Below, in pieces: positions 18,035-27,454 of a stretch of 64,000 bases of DNA; within the stretch, counting starts at the first letter, position 1, and each line of letters starts with the position of its first letter. A program made the position numbers and the translations under genes. Source of the DNA: CAVZTA01 sp963778025 (lineage in GTDB: Bacteria; Chloroflexota; Limnocylindria; Limnocylindrales; CSP1-4). The notes under the pieces were generated by a model. It did no database searches. It saw nothing but the letters and a program-made list of their open reading frames with translations, and was not told the origin of the DNA. The stretch spans positions 1 through 64,000 of the forward strand of contig CAVZTA010000005.1 of assembly GCA_963778025.1 (NCBI GenBank), read 5' to 3'.

Positions 18035-19363
18035 TCATCGGCGCGTCCCGGGCTCGGGCGGCAGGCCGGCGAACACGCCGAGCGGCTGGAATCGACCGAA
18101 GGCATTCGCGACGAATCCACGCAGCTCCAGCGCCGTGATCGCCCCCAGGACGGCACCCAGCGGCAGCCCCGTGGACGCCACCAGCGGATCGGTTCGGACG
18201 TTCCCGGCCAGGATGGCGCTCATCACGCGGCGCTCGATCGTGCCGAGCTCCGCCAGGTGCGCGTCCGGTCCCGCGAGCCTGACGCGCCGGGCGCGGGCGC
18301 GTCCCTCGGCGCTGGTGGCGCGTGACGGTCGCCTCCGCGCCGTGGCGACGAGCTCCAGGTCCTCGAGCAGCTCGGCGATGCCGGCGACGATCCGCGCCTC
18401 GGGAGCGAGCTCGCGGAGGAACGCCAGGCAGCCGGCCACGGTCGGCGCGTCGATGGGCCCGGGAACCAGGAACAGGCGGCGACCCTGCTCCAGCGCCCAG
18501 GCCGCGGTCGTGAGGGCCCCGCTGCGTGCCCCCGCCTCGACGACGACCGTGGAGTCGGACAGCCCGCTGATGAGCCGGTTGCGGCGCGGGAAGGTGCCGC
18601 GCGTGGGCTCGGTGTCGGGTGCGAACTCGCTCACGATGGCACCGCCGCCCGCGACGATGCGCTCGGCGAGCCGCTCGTGGATCCGCGGGTAGAGCCGCGC
18701 GTGGCCGCCGCCGATCACCGCCACGGTCGGGCGGTCCGCCGCCACGGCGGCGGCATGGGCGGCACCATCGATCCCCAGCGCCAACCCCGAGACGATCGTC
18801 GCCCCGAGCTCCGCCACGGCCGTCGCGATCCGCGCCGCCGTGCGCCGACCGGCCTCGGTGGGCCGTCGAGTCCCCACGATCGCCACGGCATCGGCGGGCT
18901 CGAGCGCGTCGAGCTCGCCGCGGATGAACAGCACCGGCGGCGGCAGGTCGATCGCCCGGAGACGCACTGGGTACCGCGGGTCGTCGAGCGTGATCGCCTG
19001 CAGTCCGAGCGCTCGGGCCCGACGGAGGACGGGCGATGGGTCGCGAGCGGTCGCCTGGATGGCCGCGAAGGCATCCGGCGACAGGGATGGTCGGGCCTCG
19101 GGTTCCGCCGCCGATGCGAACGTCAGCACCTCGGCACCATCCGGAGCGAGCGACCGATCGAGCACCGCGCGGGCCCCACCGAGGCGGTCGACCAGGCGCT
19201 CGAACGTCAGCGGCCCCACACCCGGCGTGCACGCCAGCGCGACCCAGGCGTCCCGCTCCGCTACGCCGCCACCGCCGCCCGACCGCGGCTCGACCGCGGT
19301 CTCGATGCCGGTCGCGAGCACGAGCGACGGCCCCAGCGGCCCTTCCCGACCGACGCCCAGCAT
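18035..19363 (-). CDS. dprA: DNA-processing protein DprA
   Basis: Loads RecA on incoming single-stranded DNA during natural transformation. The Rossmann core has PPVLFIRGELDALEPADAVAIVGTRRPTEAG, TIVSGLALGIDGAAHAAA, GGGHARLYPRIHERL and TRGTFPRRNRLISGLSDSTVVVEA; an N-terminal SAM/HhH-like segment (ALACTPGVGPLTFERLVDRLGG) precedes it. The C-terminus (IERRVMSAI, DPLVASTGLPLGAVLGAITALELRGFV) is a winged helix. 442 aa. The ATG shares its A with the TGA of comM (TGATG), so the two competence-associated genes are coupled. An N-terminal stretch of about 30 residues precedes the HhH part; an internal GTG is a possible alternative start. Confidence 0.93.
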   Translation of the reverse strand: MLGVGREGPLGPSLVLATGIETAVEPRSGGGGGVAERDAWVALACTPGVGPLTFERLVDRLGGARAVLDRSLAPDGAEVLTFASAAEPEARPSLSPDAFAAIQATARDPSPVLRRARALGLQAITLDDPRYPVRLRAIDLPPPVLFIRGELDALEPADAVAIVGTRRPTEAGRRTAARIATAVAELGATIVSGLALGIDGAAHAAAVAADRPTVAVIGGGHARLYPRIHERLAERIVAGGGAIVSEFAPDTEPTRGTFPRRNRLISGLSDSTVVVEAGARSGALTTAAWALEQGRRLFLVPGPIDAPTVAGCLAFLRELAPEARIVAGIAELLEDLELVATARRRPSRATSAEGRARARRVRLAGPDAHLAELGTIERRVMSAILAGNVRTDPLVASTGLPLGAVLGAITALELRGFVANAFGRFQPLGVFAGLPPEPGTRR

Positions 19364-20929
19364 CAGCTTGCCAGCTGGTCGGCCAGCGACCGGGCCGGCG
19401 TGCGGAACCGGGCGGCCTCATCGAGATGTGCGGCGAGCACGCGATCGGCGCCCTCGAGGTCCCCGATGGTCCGCGCGACCCGAAGCAGCCGCTCCGTGCC
19501 GCGGGCCGTCATCCCGTCCAGGTCCGCGAGGTCCGCCGCCCGCCGTTCGGTCGACGGGATCGAGCGCACACGCGGCCCGCAACGCCCGCCCGCTCAGCTG
19601 ACCGTTGACGCGCCCCGACGCGCGCACGACCTGACGCCGGCGTGCAGCGGCGATCCGGGTCGCCACCAGCGCGCTCGACTCGGGCGCGGCGTGCCCGACC
19701 AGCGTGATGGGCGCGACCCGGTCCATCGTGACCCACAGGTCGATGCGGTCGCGGAGCGGCCCGGAGATCCGGCGCACGTACCGCTCGGCGACGCTGCGCG
19801 GGCAGCGGCAGGCCCGGTGCTCGCTCCCGAACCAGCCGCACGGACAGGGATTCATCGCCGCGATCAACGTCACGCGGGCCGGGAACGTCTCCGCCCGACC
19901 GGCTCGCGCGATCGCGACGCGCCCGTCCTCGAGCGGCTGGCGCATCGCCTCGAGCACGTCCCGCCCGAACTCGGGCAGCTCGTCCAGGAACAGCACCCCA
20001 TGATCGGCGAGGGTGAGCTCGCCCGGGGACACCCGGGGCCCGCCGCCGACCATCGCCGCGTACGACATCGTGTGGTGCGGTGCACGGAAGGGTGGCCGGC
20101 GGACCAGCGAGGTGACGGGCCCTGCGCCGGCGACCGATGCCACGACCGTCGCCGCGAGCGCCGCCTCGTCGTCGAGATCGGGCAGCAACGTGGGAACGGT
20201 CCGCGCGAGGAGCGTCTTGCCCGACCCGGGCGGCCCGACGAGCAGGAGCGCATGCCCGCCCGCGAGGGCGATCTCGAGCGCGCGCCGCGCCTCCAGCTGC
20301 CCGCGGACCTCGGCGAGATCGGGCACCACGGTCGGTGGCGTGACGGACGCGGTGGCCCGAGTCGTCTCTGCGCCCCCGCCGAGCTCGACGCGTGACGGCG
20401 CCGAGGAGCGTGGCCGGGAGCGGGGTGTCCGCAGGGCATCGACCGCGGCGGCGAGGTCCGGCACGCCGATCAGCTGCTCTGACGCGGCGAGTCGCGCCTC
20501 GGCCAGGCCGTCCTCCGGGACCACGATCCGGCGGACTCCGCGCCGGACCAGCGCGGCGACCATCGGCAGCAGCCCGGGCACCGTCCGGACCTCACCACCC
20601 AGGGACAGCTCACCGACCAGCGCCCAGCGGCCGCCGCCGGCGCGCACCTGCTCGGAGCCCAGGAGGATGCCCATCGCGATCGCCAGATCGAGCGAGGCGC
20701 CGGCCTTGCGCACCTCGGCGGGCGCCAGATTGACCGTGATCCTCCGGGGCGGATGCACGAACCCCGCATTGCGCAGCGCGCCACGCACGCGCTCGCGGGC
20801 CTCGGACAGCGCCGCGTCCGGCAGGCCCACGATGGTCATGCCGGGCAGACCGGGCGCGACATCGACCTCGACCCGGACGACCCGCCCGACGAGGCCCTGG
20901 AGCGTGGCGGAGAGCAGCGTGGCCAGCAC
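19363..20929 (-). CDS. comM: ComM/YifB-type Mg-chelatase-like AAA+ ATPase (frameshift)
   Basis: ComM is a branch-migration helicase linked to natural transformation. N-domain (Lon-protease-like fold): LPGMTIVGLPDAALSEARERV, RITVNLAPAEVRKAGASLDLAIA. ATPase: GPPGSGKTLLAR, PHHTMSYAAMVGGG, HGVLFLDELPEF. Cys motif NPCPCGW..HRACRCP. Near 19552-19562 the frame breaks: LRAACALDP reads on as STERRAADLADLDGMTARGTERLLR after removal of one C from CCC. Corrected length is 521 aa. GTG 20929 lies 6 nt after TAGGGT, a possible leaderless -10. The stop overlaps the dprA start. Conserved C-terminus past the break indicates sequence error. Confidence 0.93.
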
Positions 20930-20935
20930 GCCGCG

Positions 20936-20941
20936 ACCCTA
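20936..20941 (-). promoter_or_regulatory. -10 box of comM-dprA
   Basis: TAGGGT ends 6 nt before the comM GTG, matching the TANNNT spacing of other genes here. The middle bases are atypical, so this is weaker than most. Confidence 0.35.
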
Positions 20942-20994
20942 CGGACGCGCGCTTACCGCTGACTCCACCGGGGCTTAGCTGCGACTTATGCGCC

Positions 20995-21011
20995 GGGCGC
21001 GATGCGCGCCC
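20995..21011. terminator. Hairpin after tadZ1
   Basis: GGGCGCG-ATG-CGCGCCC, a 7-bp perfect stem with 3-nt loop, lies just past the tadZ1 stop and before the comM promoter. It has no T-run, so it could be a weak terminator or an mRNA end structure. Confidence 0.35.
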
Positions 21012-21020
21012 AGGGTCGAC

Positions 21021-22193
21021 CTAGCGGCTGGTCGCCAGCACCGAGCCCGGGGCGACCACGCCCTCCTTGTCGAGCTGCCGTGCGAAATCGAGCAGCGACC
21101 GGCCGAGCGGCGAATCCGCCTTCGTGAACATGAACGGGGCACCCGAGTTGAGCGACGAGATCGCGCCCCGGTACTCGTTGAGGATCTGGTACTCGATCGT
21201 CCGCTTCAGGGCACCCTCGGCGTTCTTGGCGGTGATGCCCGTGAACGCGTTCGAGCGGTTGAGGACGAGCTTGATCTTCTCCTGCGAGTAGCCCAGGTGC
21301 GAGATCGTCTCGAGCACCAGGCGCACGTTCTTGAGGCACGACAGGTCGGCCGTCATCACGACGTAGACGGTCTCGGCGACATCGAGGATCGCGAGGTTGA
21401 TGTCGTCGAGCCGCTTGTCGATGTCGACGATGACGTAGTCGTACATGTTCTTGAGCACGTCGAGGATCAGCGGCAGGTGCTCATGGCGCACGAGGTCCGC
21501 GACCTCGGGCGAGGGCGGGGCGAGCAGCAGGTCGACGCCCGAGTCGTGCTTCACGAGGACCTGGCGGACGAGGTCGGGGTCGATCGAGGGCGCGGACACG
21601 ATGTCCACGATCGACTTGCGATCGAGGCCCAGGTCGAGGAACACGCGGTGGTCGCCGAACTGCAGGTTGCCGTCGACGAGGACGACCTTCCGGCCGAGCT
21701 CGCGATGCAGCGCGATCGCCGCGTTGATCGCGATGGTCGTCGTGCCCACGCCACCCTTGGCGCCGTAGTACGCGTGCACGCGGCCCAGCGGCGGCCGGCC
21801 GACGAGCGCCTCCCGGGGCGCGAAGCGCGCAAGGAGCGACTTCATCCGCGCCAGCAGCTCGGCGGGATGGAACGGCTTGATCAGGTAGTCGTCGGCGCCG
21901 GCACGGAGGCCACGGACCTTCTGCTCCACCTCGCGCTCGGCGGTGAGCATGATGATCGGGACGTGGCCGGTGGCGCCTTCCTCGGCGCGGATCTTGGCCG
22001 CCACCTGGTAGCCGTCGAGCTTGGGCAGCATGACGTCCAGGAGGATGAGCGACGGGTTCTCCTGGCCCCACAGCCGGAAGCCTTCGGCTCCATCGGTCGC
22101 GACGACGACGTCGTACCCCTCCTGCTTGAGGGTGTACTGAAGGAGGCGCTGGACGTTCGGGTCGTCGTCGACGACGAGGATCTTGGCTGCCAT
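21021..22193 (-). CDS. TadZ/CpaE-like receiver-ParA ATPase 1
   Basis: 390 aa. Residues about 4-120 form a CheY-like receiver with all key positions: VVDDD, phosphoacceptor Asp in LILLDVMLP, Thr in IIMLTAE, Lys in DYLIKPFHP. Then a MinD/ParA ATPase with YYGAKGGVGTTTIAINAA, a deviant Walker A lacking the terminal Lys and typical of CpaE/TadZ, plus LVDGNLQFGDHRVFL and YDYVIVDIDKR. CpaE/TadZ proteins place Flp (Tad) pili at the pole. No other tad gene is in the window. ATG 22193 overlaps the hydrolase stop (TGATG), but a TATACT box about 60 nt upstream suggests its own promoter too. Confidence 0.85.
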   Translation of the reverse strand: MAAKILVVDDDPNVQRLLQYTLKQEGYDVVVATDGAEGFRLWGQENPSLILLDVMLPKLDGYQVAAKIRAEEGATGHVPIIMLTAEREVEQKVRGLRAGADDYLIKPFHPAELLARMKSLLARFAPREALVGRPPLGRVHAYYGAKGGVGTTTIAINAAIALHRELGRKVVLVDGNLQFGDHRVFLDLGLDRKSIVDIVSAPSIDPDLVRQVLVKHDSGVDLLLAPPSPEVADLVRHEHLPLILDVLKNMYDYVIVDIDKRLDDINLAILDVAETVYVVMTADLSCLKNVRLVLETISHLGYSQEKIKLVLNRSNAFTGITAKNAEGALKRTIEYQILNEYRGAISSLNSGAPFMFTKADSPLGRSLLDFARQLDKEGVVAPGSVLATSR

Positions 22194-23269
22194 CAGGACC
22201 TCTGTCCGTTCGCGAGCGGGGGCGTCGCACCCGCGTCCCCGAGCGATTCGGCGGAGAGTATAGGCTCCGCCATCGGGCCCTCCCGCGTCGCCCCGAACGT
22301 GGTCCTGAGGAGTGATGTGACTTCCGTCTCGTAGCGGACCGGATCGGCGGTGTGCGCTCCCGAGTGGTCGCCGCCGTCGATGACGAGGTGACGCGCACCG
22401 GTCGGCAGGATGCTCGCGATCCGGCGCACGTCCCGGGCCGGGATGAGCGGGTCGCGACCGCCGTGGATGACGAGCAGCGGCACGTCCTCCACGAGCGGCA
22501 GGACGCGGCCCGGCTCGGTCTGCCGCGGATCGGCGCCCAGTCGCTCGGCGACCACCTCGAAGCCGCGCTCGGCCACGTACGGCCCGAAGACCTTGCCGAT
22601 CCTTCGACCCGTCGGGCCGGCCAGCCGTGGCGCCACGGAGTCCGCGACGATCGCCACGATGCGTGGCCGCGGGGCGATGTCGACGCCCTCGGCGGCGTGC
22701 GGGTCGCTGTCGGCGGAGGCCAGGCGACCATCGCCCAGCACGGCCAGCGACGCCAGCGCCACGATGCCGCCCATCGACGTGCCCACGAGCGCGACGCGCG
22801 TCACACCGCGCTCCCCGAGCCAGGCGAGGGCGCCCGCGACGTCCTCGACCTCCGCGACCCCGAACGTCGTCGGCCCCACGTCCGACTCACCGTGCCCGCG
22901 GAAGTCGAGCCCCAGCACGCGCGCCGTCCGGCGCAGGAACGGGGCGTATTCGACGAGGTCCGGGGCGATCGAGCCCGTGTAGCCGTGCAGGAGGAGGATC
23001 GCCTCGTGCGGATCGACGACCCAGTCCCCGTCGCCGTCCCCGTCGCCGTCGCCGGAGGCGTCGGCGGTCAGCCAGCGCGCCGCGAGCCGCCCGCCGTCGC
23101 GTGACCGGAAGCGCACGACCTCGCCGCCGAGCCGGTCGAGGGCCGGCCCGAGCGAGGCCTCCTCGGGCGTCCGCCGGGGTGCATCGAGGATCCGGTCGGC
23201 GACGCGCCCGCGGAGGCGCGGGCCGAGACCCGGGATCGTGACGCCCAGTGCGAGCAGGAACGCCCGCAT
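22193..23269 (-). CDS. Alpha/beta hydrolase
   Basis: 358-aa hydrolase fold. Oxyanion loop ILLLHGYTGS; GLDFRGHGESD; nucleophile Ser in VALVGTSMGGIVALAS; acid Asp in VIHGGRDPLIPARD; catalytic His in VIDGGDHSGAH. An N-terminal hydrophobic stretch (AFLLALGVTIPGLGP) may be a membrane anchor. A tandem-hexamer-encoded GDGDGDGDGD insert (about residues 73-82) sits between the N-terminal strand and core and looks like repeat expansion. The substrate is unknown, perhaps an ester or acyl glycerol. Its start shares a base with the Nudix stop and its stop shares a base with the tadZ1 start. Confidence 0.85.
   Translation of the reverse strand: MRAFLLALGVTIPGLGPRLRGRVADRILDAPRRTPEEASLGPALDRLGGEVVRFRSRDGGRLAARWLTADASGDGDGDGDGDWVVDPHEAILLLHGYTGSIAPDLVEYAPFLRRTARVLGLDFRGHGESDVGPTTFGVAEVEDVAGALAWLGERGVTRVALVGTSMGGIVALASLAVLGDGRLASADSDPHAAEGVDIAPRPRIVAIVADSVAPRLAGPTGRRIGKVFGPYVAERGFEVVAERLGADPRQTEPGRVLPLVEDVPLLVIHGGRDPLIPARDVRRIASILPTGARHLVIDGGDHSGAHTADPVRYETEVTSLLRTTFGATREGPMAEPILSAESLGDAGATPPLANGQRS
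22257..22262 (-). promoter_or_regulatory. -10 box of tadZ1
   Basis: TATACT on the minus strand lies inside the 3' end of the hydrolase gene, about 63 nt before the tadZ1 ATG. It would let tadZ1 be expressed apart from tyrA-nudix-hydrolase. Confidence 0.4.
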
Positions 23270-23862
23270 CACCGCCCGCCGACGCCCGTCGGGGCGGTCA
23301 GCGCATCGAGGACCAGCGAGCTCCACGTCTCCATCGCCGCCTGGACCTCGCGCACCCGGGCGGTGGGCTCGAAGGACCCGCTGAGCTTGTCGACCTCGCG
23401 GATCGCGACCGGGCGGCCGGCGGCATCGGCGAGGTAGACGAGGCCCAGGTGGACCTGCCCGACGGGCGTCGTGTCGTCGTTCAGCAGGCCGACCGCTTCG
23501 AAGGACGGCTCGAAGTCCGCGATCACCTCCTCCTGCCACTCGCGCCGCAGCCCGCCGAGCACGTCACCGTCGCCCGGGTTCAGATGCCCACCCACCCCGA
23601 TCGACCACCGGTCGTGGAGCCGCGCGTCACCGCCGGCCCTCGTGCGGCGCATGAGGAACCACGCGTCGCCGTCGCGAAGGACGAGGTACGGGATGACCTG
23701 TTTCCACGCCGGGTCCTCCTCCATCGCCGCCCGCGGCCGGAACTCGCCGAGCTCCGCGATCGTGGCGAGCGCCTCCGCGAGACCGTCGGTGCGGACGCCG
23801 CGCCAGCCGTCACCCCGGATGACCGTCTCGCGAGGGACGACGAGGACCTGCTCGTCGGTCAC
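23269..23862 (-). CDS. Nudix hydrolase
   Basis: 197 aa from GTG 23862, which overlaps the tyrA stop (GTGA). The Nudix box is visible as GVGGHLNPGDGDVLGGLRREWQEEV, matching Gx5Ex7REUxEExGU with a shortened or altered first Glu position (D in place of the usual E), so metal-binding strength is uncertain. The flanks (WFLMRRTRAGGDARLHDRW; VGQVHLGLVYLADAAG) are similar to the phosphoesterase-like Nudix proteins common in Chloroflexota. Likely hydrolyses a nucleoside-diphosphate-linked substrate; identity unknown. It follows tyrA and precedes the hydrolase in a coupled unit. Confidence 0.8.
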   Translation of the reverse strand: MTDEQVLVVPRETVIRGDGWRGVRTDGLAEALATIAELGEFRPRAAMEEDPAWKQVIPYLVLRDGDAWFLMRRTRAGGDARLHDRWSIGVGGHLNPGDGDVLGGLRREWQEEVIADFEPSFEAVGLLNDDTTPVGQVHLGLVYLADAAGRPVAIREVDKLSGSFEPTARVREVQAAMETWSSLVLDALTAPTGVGGR

Positions 23863-24723
23863 GACGCGTCCTCGCGCGCACGCGCGCGCGCACCCGCGAA
23901 CCGTCGGTCCAGGACGTCGGCGTTCGGGGGCTCGGGCCGGTCGAGCAGCGCGAGCCACTCGTCGATCCGGTCCCGGTACGCCAGCAGCTGCCCGACGAGC
24001 GCATCCCGGTTCGTGGCCGCGATCCCGGTGGCCATCGCGACATCGCCGCGCGCGAGGCGCGTCATGGACGCCCAGCCACCGGCCGCGAGCCGCATCGCGT
24101 CGGCCGTCTCGGGCGACGGCGGATCCCCCTCGACGCCGAGGACGGTCTCCACCAGCGCCACGGAGGCGACGAGGGGCAGGTGACTGATCGCCGCGACCGC
24201 CCGGTCGTGTGCGCGCGCACGCATCCCGATCACGCGTGCCCCGGCATCCGTCGCCAGCCGCTCCACGAGGCCACGATCGGCGCCCGGGGTCGCCTCGGTC
24301 ACGACCCACGGCCGATCACGGAACAGATCGCGGTCGGCCGCGCCGAAGCCACTGGTCTCCAGCCCGGCCATCGGATGTCCTCCGACGAACGGCAGCCCGG
24401 CGTCTCGCGCTGCCTCGGTGATCGCCGACTTCGTCGACGCGACGTCGGTGACCGTCACGCCTTCGGCGAGGGACCCGCGCACGCCGCTCAGCCAGCGGAT
24501 GAGCTCGAGGATCTCGAGTGCGGGCGCGGCGAGGATCGACGAGGTCGGCGCCCTCGACGGCCTCCCCGCGCGTCGCCGCGACCTCGTCGATGGCGCCTGC
24601 CGCGAGGGCCGCCCGCGGCCCGTCACCGCGCGGTGTCCAGGCGACGACGTGGCGGTCCGGGGACCGGGTCGCGAGGGCGAGGGAGCCGCCGATCAGCCCC
24701 AGGCCGAGGAACGCGACACGCAC
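23859..24723 (-). CDS. tyrA: Prephenate/arogenate dehydrogenase (frameshift)
   Basis: Oxidative decarboxylation of prephenate or arogenate in tyrosine synthesis. Rossmann start VAFLGLGLIGGSLALA at GTG 24723; VTDVASTKSAITEAA; catalytic-region GLPFVGGHPMAGLETSGFGAAD with the conserved GGHPMAG; then an all-helical dimerisation domain (MRARAHDRAVAAISHLPLVASVAL). The frame breaks near 24541-24547: EGADLV reads on as ILAAPALEILELI after removal of one base. Corrected length is 287 aa, usual for monofunctional TyrA. It begins the tyrA-nudix-hydrolase unit. No aro genes are adjacent. Confidence 0.88.
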
Positions 24724-24811
24724 CGGGGGATCATCGCACGCGCTCCGTGCCGATCGCCTGCCGGGCAGGGTGTCGGGAGATCGTCGAACCGGAGCGCCGG
24801 ACACCCGGTGT

Positions 24812-24817
24812 TAGACT
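24812..24817 (+). promoter_or_regulatory. -10 box of the LuxR-type regulator
   Basis: TAGACT (context GGTGTTAGACTC) lies in the 155-nt divergent gap between tyrA and the regulator and would give a leader of about 55 nt. No strong -35 is visible. Confidence 0.45.
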
Positions 24818-24878
24818 CGCGCCACTGCCGGGGCTCCTGCCCCACGCGCCCGGCAGCCCAGCGGAGACACCGCTCGCC

Positions 24879-25622
24879 GTGCAGCCCGCCGAACCTTCGG
24901 CGCAGGGTCGCTCCGACTCCGCCGATCGCCGCTCCGTCGCCACCGCCGCCCGGCCGATCCGTGTCCTGCTCGTCGACGACCATCAGCTGCTGACCGAGGC
25001 CCTCGCCAAGATGCTCGCGCTGGAGCCCGACATCACGGTCGTGGGCGTGGCGGGCACGGTCGCCGATGCGAAGAGCCTCGCGCGCGAGCGACTCGACGTG
25101 GTCCTGATGGACTACCGCCTGCCGGACGGCACGGGCGCCGATGCCACCAGAGCCATCAAGGCACGCTGGCCGGGGGCGCGGATCGTGATGCTGACCGCGC
25201 TCAACGACGACGAGACGGTCCTGGAGTCGATCCAGGCGGGCGCCGACGGCTATCTCACCAAGGACCGCGCCGTCGACGACGTGGTGAGCGCCGTCCGCGC
25301 CGCCCACGCCGGGGAGACGCTCCTCCCCCGCTCGGTCATCGTGGGCATCGCGCAGCGGGTGGCCGCCGCGCGCGACCGGGCACAGGACCGACGCCAGATC
25401 GAACCGCTGACCCCGCGCGAGCTCGACGTCCTTCGTGCGCTCACCGAAGGCCTCTCGACGCCCGAGATCTGCGAGCGCCTGTTCATCGCGCCCAACACGC
25501 TGCGCACGCATGTCCAGAACATCATGGGCAAGCTCCGGGTGCACTCGAAGCTGGAGGCGGTGGCGTTCGCCCTGCGCCACCGGTTGGTCGAGCCGCCCAA
25601 GGCGGAGGACACGCTCTACTAG
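24879..25622 (+). CDS. NarL/LuxR-family response regulator
   Basis: 247 aa from GTG 24879, with GGAG about 12 nt upstream. Receiver domain: VLLVDDHQLLTEAL, phosphoacceptor Asp in DVVLMDYRLPDGTG, IVMLTALNDDE, Lys in YLTKDRA. DNA-binding helix-turn-helix: LTPRELDVLRALTEGLSTPEICERLFIAPNTLRTHVQNIM. An unmatched N-tail of about 25 residues precedes the receiver. It likely receives phosphate from a histidine kinase not in this window. It is one of few plus-strand genes here, divergent from tyrA and convergent with the zinc-ribbon gene. Target genes unknown. Confidence 0.92.
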   Translation: MQPAEPSAQGRSDSADRRSVATAARPIRVLLVDDHQLLTEALAKMLALEPDITVVGVAGTVADAKSLARERLDVVLMDYRLPDGTGADATRAIKARWPGARIVMLTALNDDETVLESIQAGADGYLTKDRAVDDVVSAVRAAHAGETLLPRSVIVGIAQRVAAARDRAQDRRQIEPLTPRELDVLRALTEGLSTPEICERLFIAPNTLRTHVQNIMGKLRVHSKLEAVAFALRHRLVEPPKAEDTLY

Positions 25623-25641
25623 CGTCCCGTCGGGCCGGGCG

Positions 25642-25923
25642 TCAGTCCTGCCAGCCCTCGCCGCCACCGCTCCCGAAGGTCCCATCCCCACGTCGTCGAC
25701 GCTGCTGTCGACGGTCGGCGATGCGTCGCTCCTCGCCGTTCGGCGGCCCGGGATGCCCGACCGGGTTCTGGCGCCGCATCGTCAGGCGGCGATCGTCCTC
25801 CCGCCGCTCCTGGTTGAGGAAGGATCCGCAGCGGGGGCAGCGCCGCTCTTCCGCGAACAGGGACTCCAGCGGCGTCGTCGTATAGATCTGGCGGCCACAG
25901 GACCAACAGGCGAGTCGGGGCAT
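25642..25923 (-). CDS. Small zinc-ribbon protein
   Basis: 93 aa with two CxxC knuckles near the N-terminus (LACWSCGRQIYTT and RRCPRCGSFLNQE), consistent with one structural zinc. A polar, Arg-rich tail follows (EERRIADRRQQRRRRG), probably flexible and nucleic-acid-binding. Function is unknown. ATG 25923 lies 8 nt after a TAGGAT -10 hexamer, so it should be leaderless. The stop is about 20 nt from the convergent regulator's stop. Position and a good start signal make it a credible gene even though short. The 236-nt stretch beyond its promoter (25938-26159) shows nothing else. Confidence 0.65.
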   Translation of the reverse strand: MPRLACWSCGRQIYTTTPLESLFAEERRCPRCGSFLNQERREDDRRLTMRRQNPVGHPGPPNGEERRIADRRQQRRRRGDGTFGSGGGEGWQD

Positions 25924-25931
25924 GCGCTGGC

Positions 25932-25937
25932 ATCCTA
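25932..25937 (-). promoter_or_regulatory. -10 box of the zinc-ribbon gene
   Basis: TAGGAT ends 8 nt before the ATG at 25923. Confidence 0.45.
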
Positions 25938-26159
25938 GCGCGCGACCGTGCGGCTCCGCGTCGCCCGGCCGATACCCCCCGAGCGGTACACCCCGGATTA
26001 CGGTCGTTGCGTGATGCGACGGGGCGAGGCGCGACCCGAAGATGTCGCCCGGCTCGCCGCTTGAGGCGGCCGAACGATCACTCGGGCAGGTGGTCGTTCC
26101 GGTGGGTCGCTCCGACACGTTCGGGGCGGCTCACCGTCCCGCTCCCTGGCGGCGCGACG

Positions 26160-27397
26160 TCACGCGCCCCGGCGGCCCCTCGATCCATCGGCCGGACGCT
26201 TGCCCTTCTTCGGCTTGTGCTCGTCGCGGCCGGGCATCGCCCGATCGCCATGCTGGGCCCGGTGCCGGTCGTGCCGCTCCTGCTTCCCGGCACGGGACGC
26301 GTGATCGACCGCTCGCTGGCGATGCCGATGATGCGCCGCCTTCGGCGTGGCCTTTGCGTGGACGTGCGCGCCACGGCCGGCGTGCGAGCGATCCGCCGCC
26401 GCGTGCTTCGCCGGCTTGGGCTGGACGACGGCGTGTCCCTTCGCTTGGCCGCACGGCCGTGCCGGATCGGGAGTCTTGCGATGGCCCGGCGATCCGTCGA
26501 CCGTGGCCGGGCAGGGCGGCTGGGGCTTGGCGGTCGACGCCCGCGCAGCCTTGGCTTTGGGCGGTTCGGTCGGGGCCGTGCTGGGTGCGGACGTCGGTGT
26601 CGCGGTCGGGGCTTCGCTCGGCATCGCGGAGGGCGACGGTGTGCTCGTCGGCAAGGGCTCGCCGGTCGGTTCGGGCGTCGGCTCGCGCGGTCGGTTCGGG
26701 CGTCGGCTCGCCGGTCGGTTCGGGCGTCGGCTCCGCGGTCGGCTCGGCGGCCGGGGCTTGGGTCGGACCCCCGGCCGGTGCTTCGCTCGGCGCCTGGGTC
26801 GCGACCGGTGCGGGTGACGGGGGCGGCGGTTCGGTCGGAGTGTCCGTGGGAGCGGACGTCGGCGGCTGGCTCGGAGCCGTGCTGGGCGTGGCCGTCGGCT
26901 CGCTCGGCGGCGACGACGGGATCGGCGGCGGCGTGCCCGTCGCGCCCGGCCGGGCGCTCGGGGTCGGCGGCGGGGCGGCGACCGCGCTCGGGACCGGTGT
27001 CGGGGCGGAGGTCGGCGCGACCGCGCTCGGGACCGGTGTCGGCCCGCTCGGGCCTTTGACGCTCGCTGTCGGTGCCGGCGTCGAGGCCGGCGGCGGCAGG
27101 ACGGCGACGGCCGTGGGCGTGGCGCTGGGAAGGACACCCGTCGGCAGCGGCGAGGACCCCGCCCGTCGGCGGGGCGTCGCTCGGAGCGGGCGTCGCCGTC
27201 GCGGCGGCGACGTCACCGCCGCCGGACGCCGGCCCCGTGGATGCGGTGGGACCCGATGCGGTGAGATCCTGCTGTGGGGGGAACACCGTCCCGACGGCGA
27301 AGGCGAGGACCACGAGGCCGAGATTGACGCCACCCAGGGCGACGACGAGCCGATGGCGTTGCGTCGGCGACAGCTCGCACCTCCCGTGACGGCCCAC
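26160..27397 (-). CDS. Pro/Thr-rich membrane-anchored protein (two frameshifts)
   Basis: Reconstructed 411-aa protein. A short cytoplasmic N-end (GTG 27397), one transmembrane helix (VALGGVNLGLVVLAFAVGTVF), then about 250 residues of Pro/Thr/Ala-rich repeats (PTPEPTGEPTPEPT type), ending in a Lys/Arg/His-rich tail (PKAAHHRHRQ, EHKPKKGKRP). Two single-base breaks must be corrected: near 27160-27175 (likely GGGG for GGG) and near 26683-26690 (GCGCG). It resembles wall-spanning anchored proteins with a polyanion-binding end. The repeat region gives long open frames in several frames, so the N-terminal helix and the composition of each segment decided the reading. Function unknown. Confidence 0.6.
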
Positions 27398-27416
27398 CCC
27401 TGGACGCCGTCCTGAG

Positions 27417-27422
27417 AGCCTA
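27417..27422 (-). promoter_or_regulatory. Possible -10 box of the Pro/Thr-rich gene
   Basis: TAGGCT lies 19 nt before the proposed GTG. The short gap to ppa-thpR has no other candidate. Confidence 0.3.
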
Positions 27423-27454
27423 CCAGCGGCCCCCGGATGACGCGGTGCGGAGGC

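Noticed and set aside
26500..27150. Tandem repeats as a CRISPR or satellite
   Set aside because: The repeat units encode Pro/Thr peptides in one frame and lack constant repeat-spacer structure.
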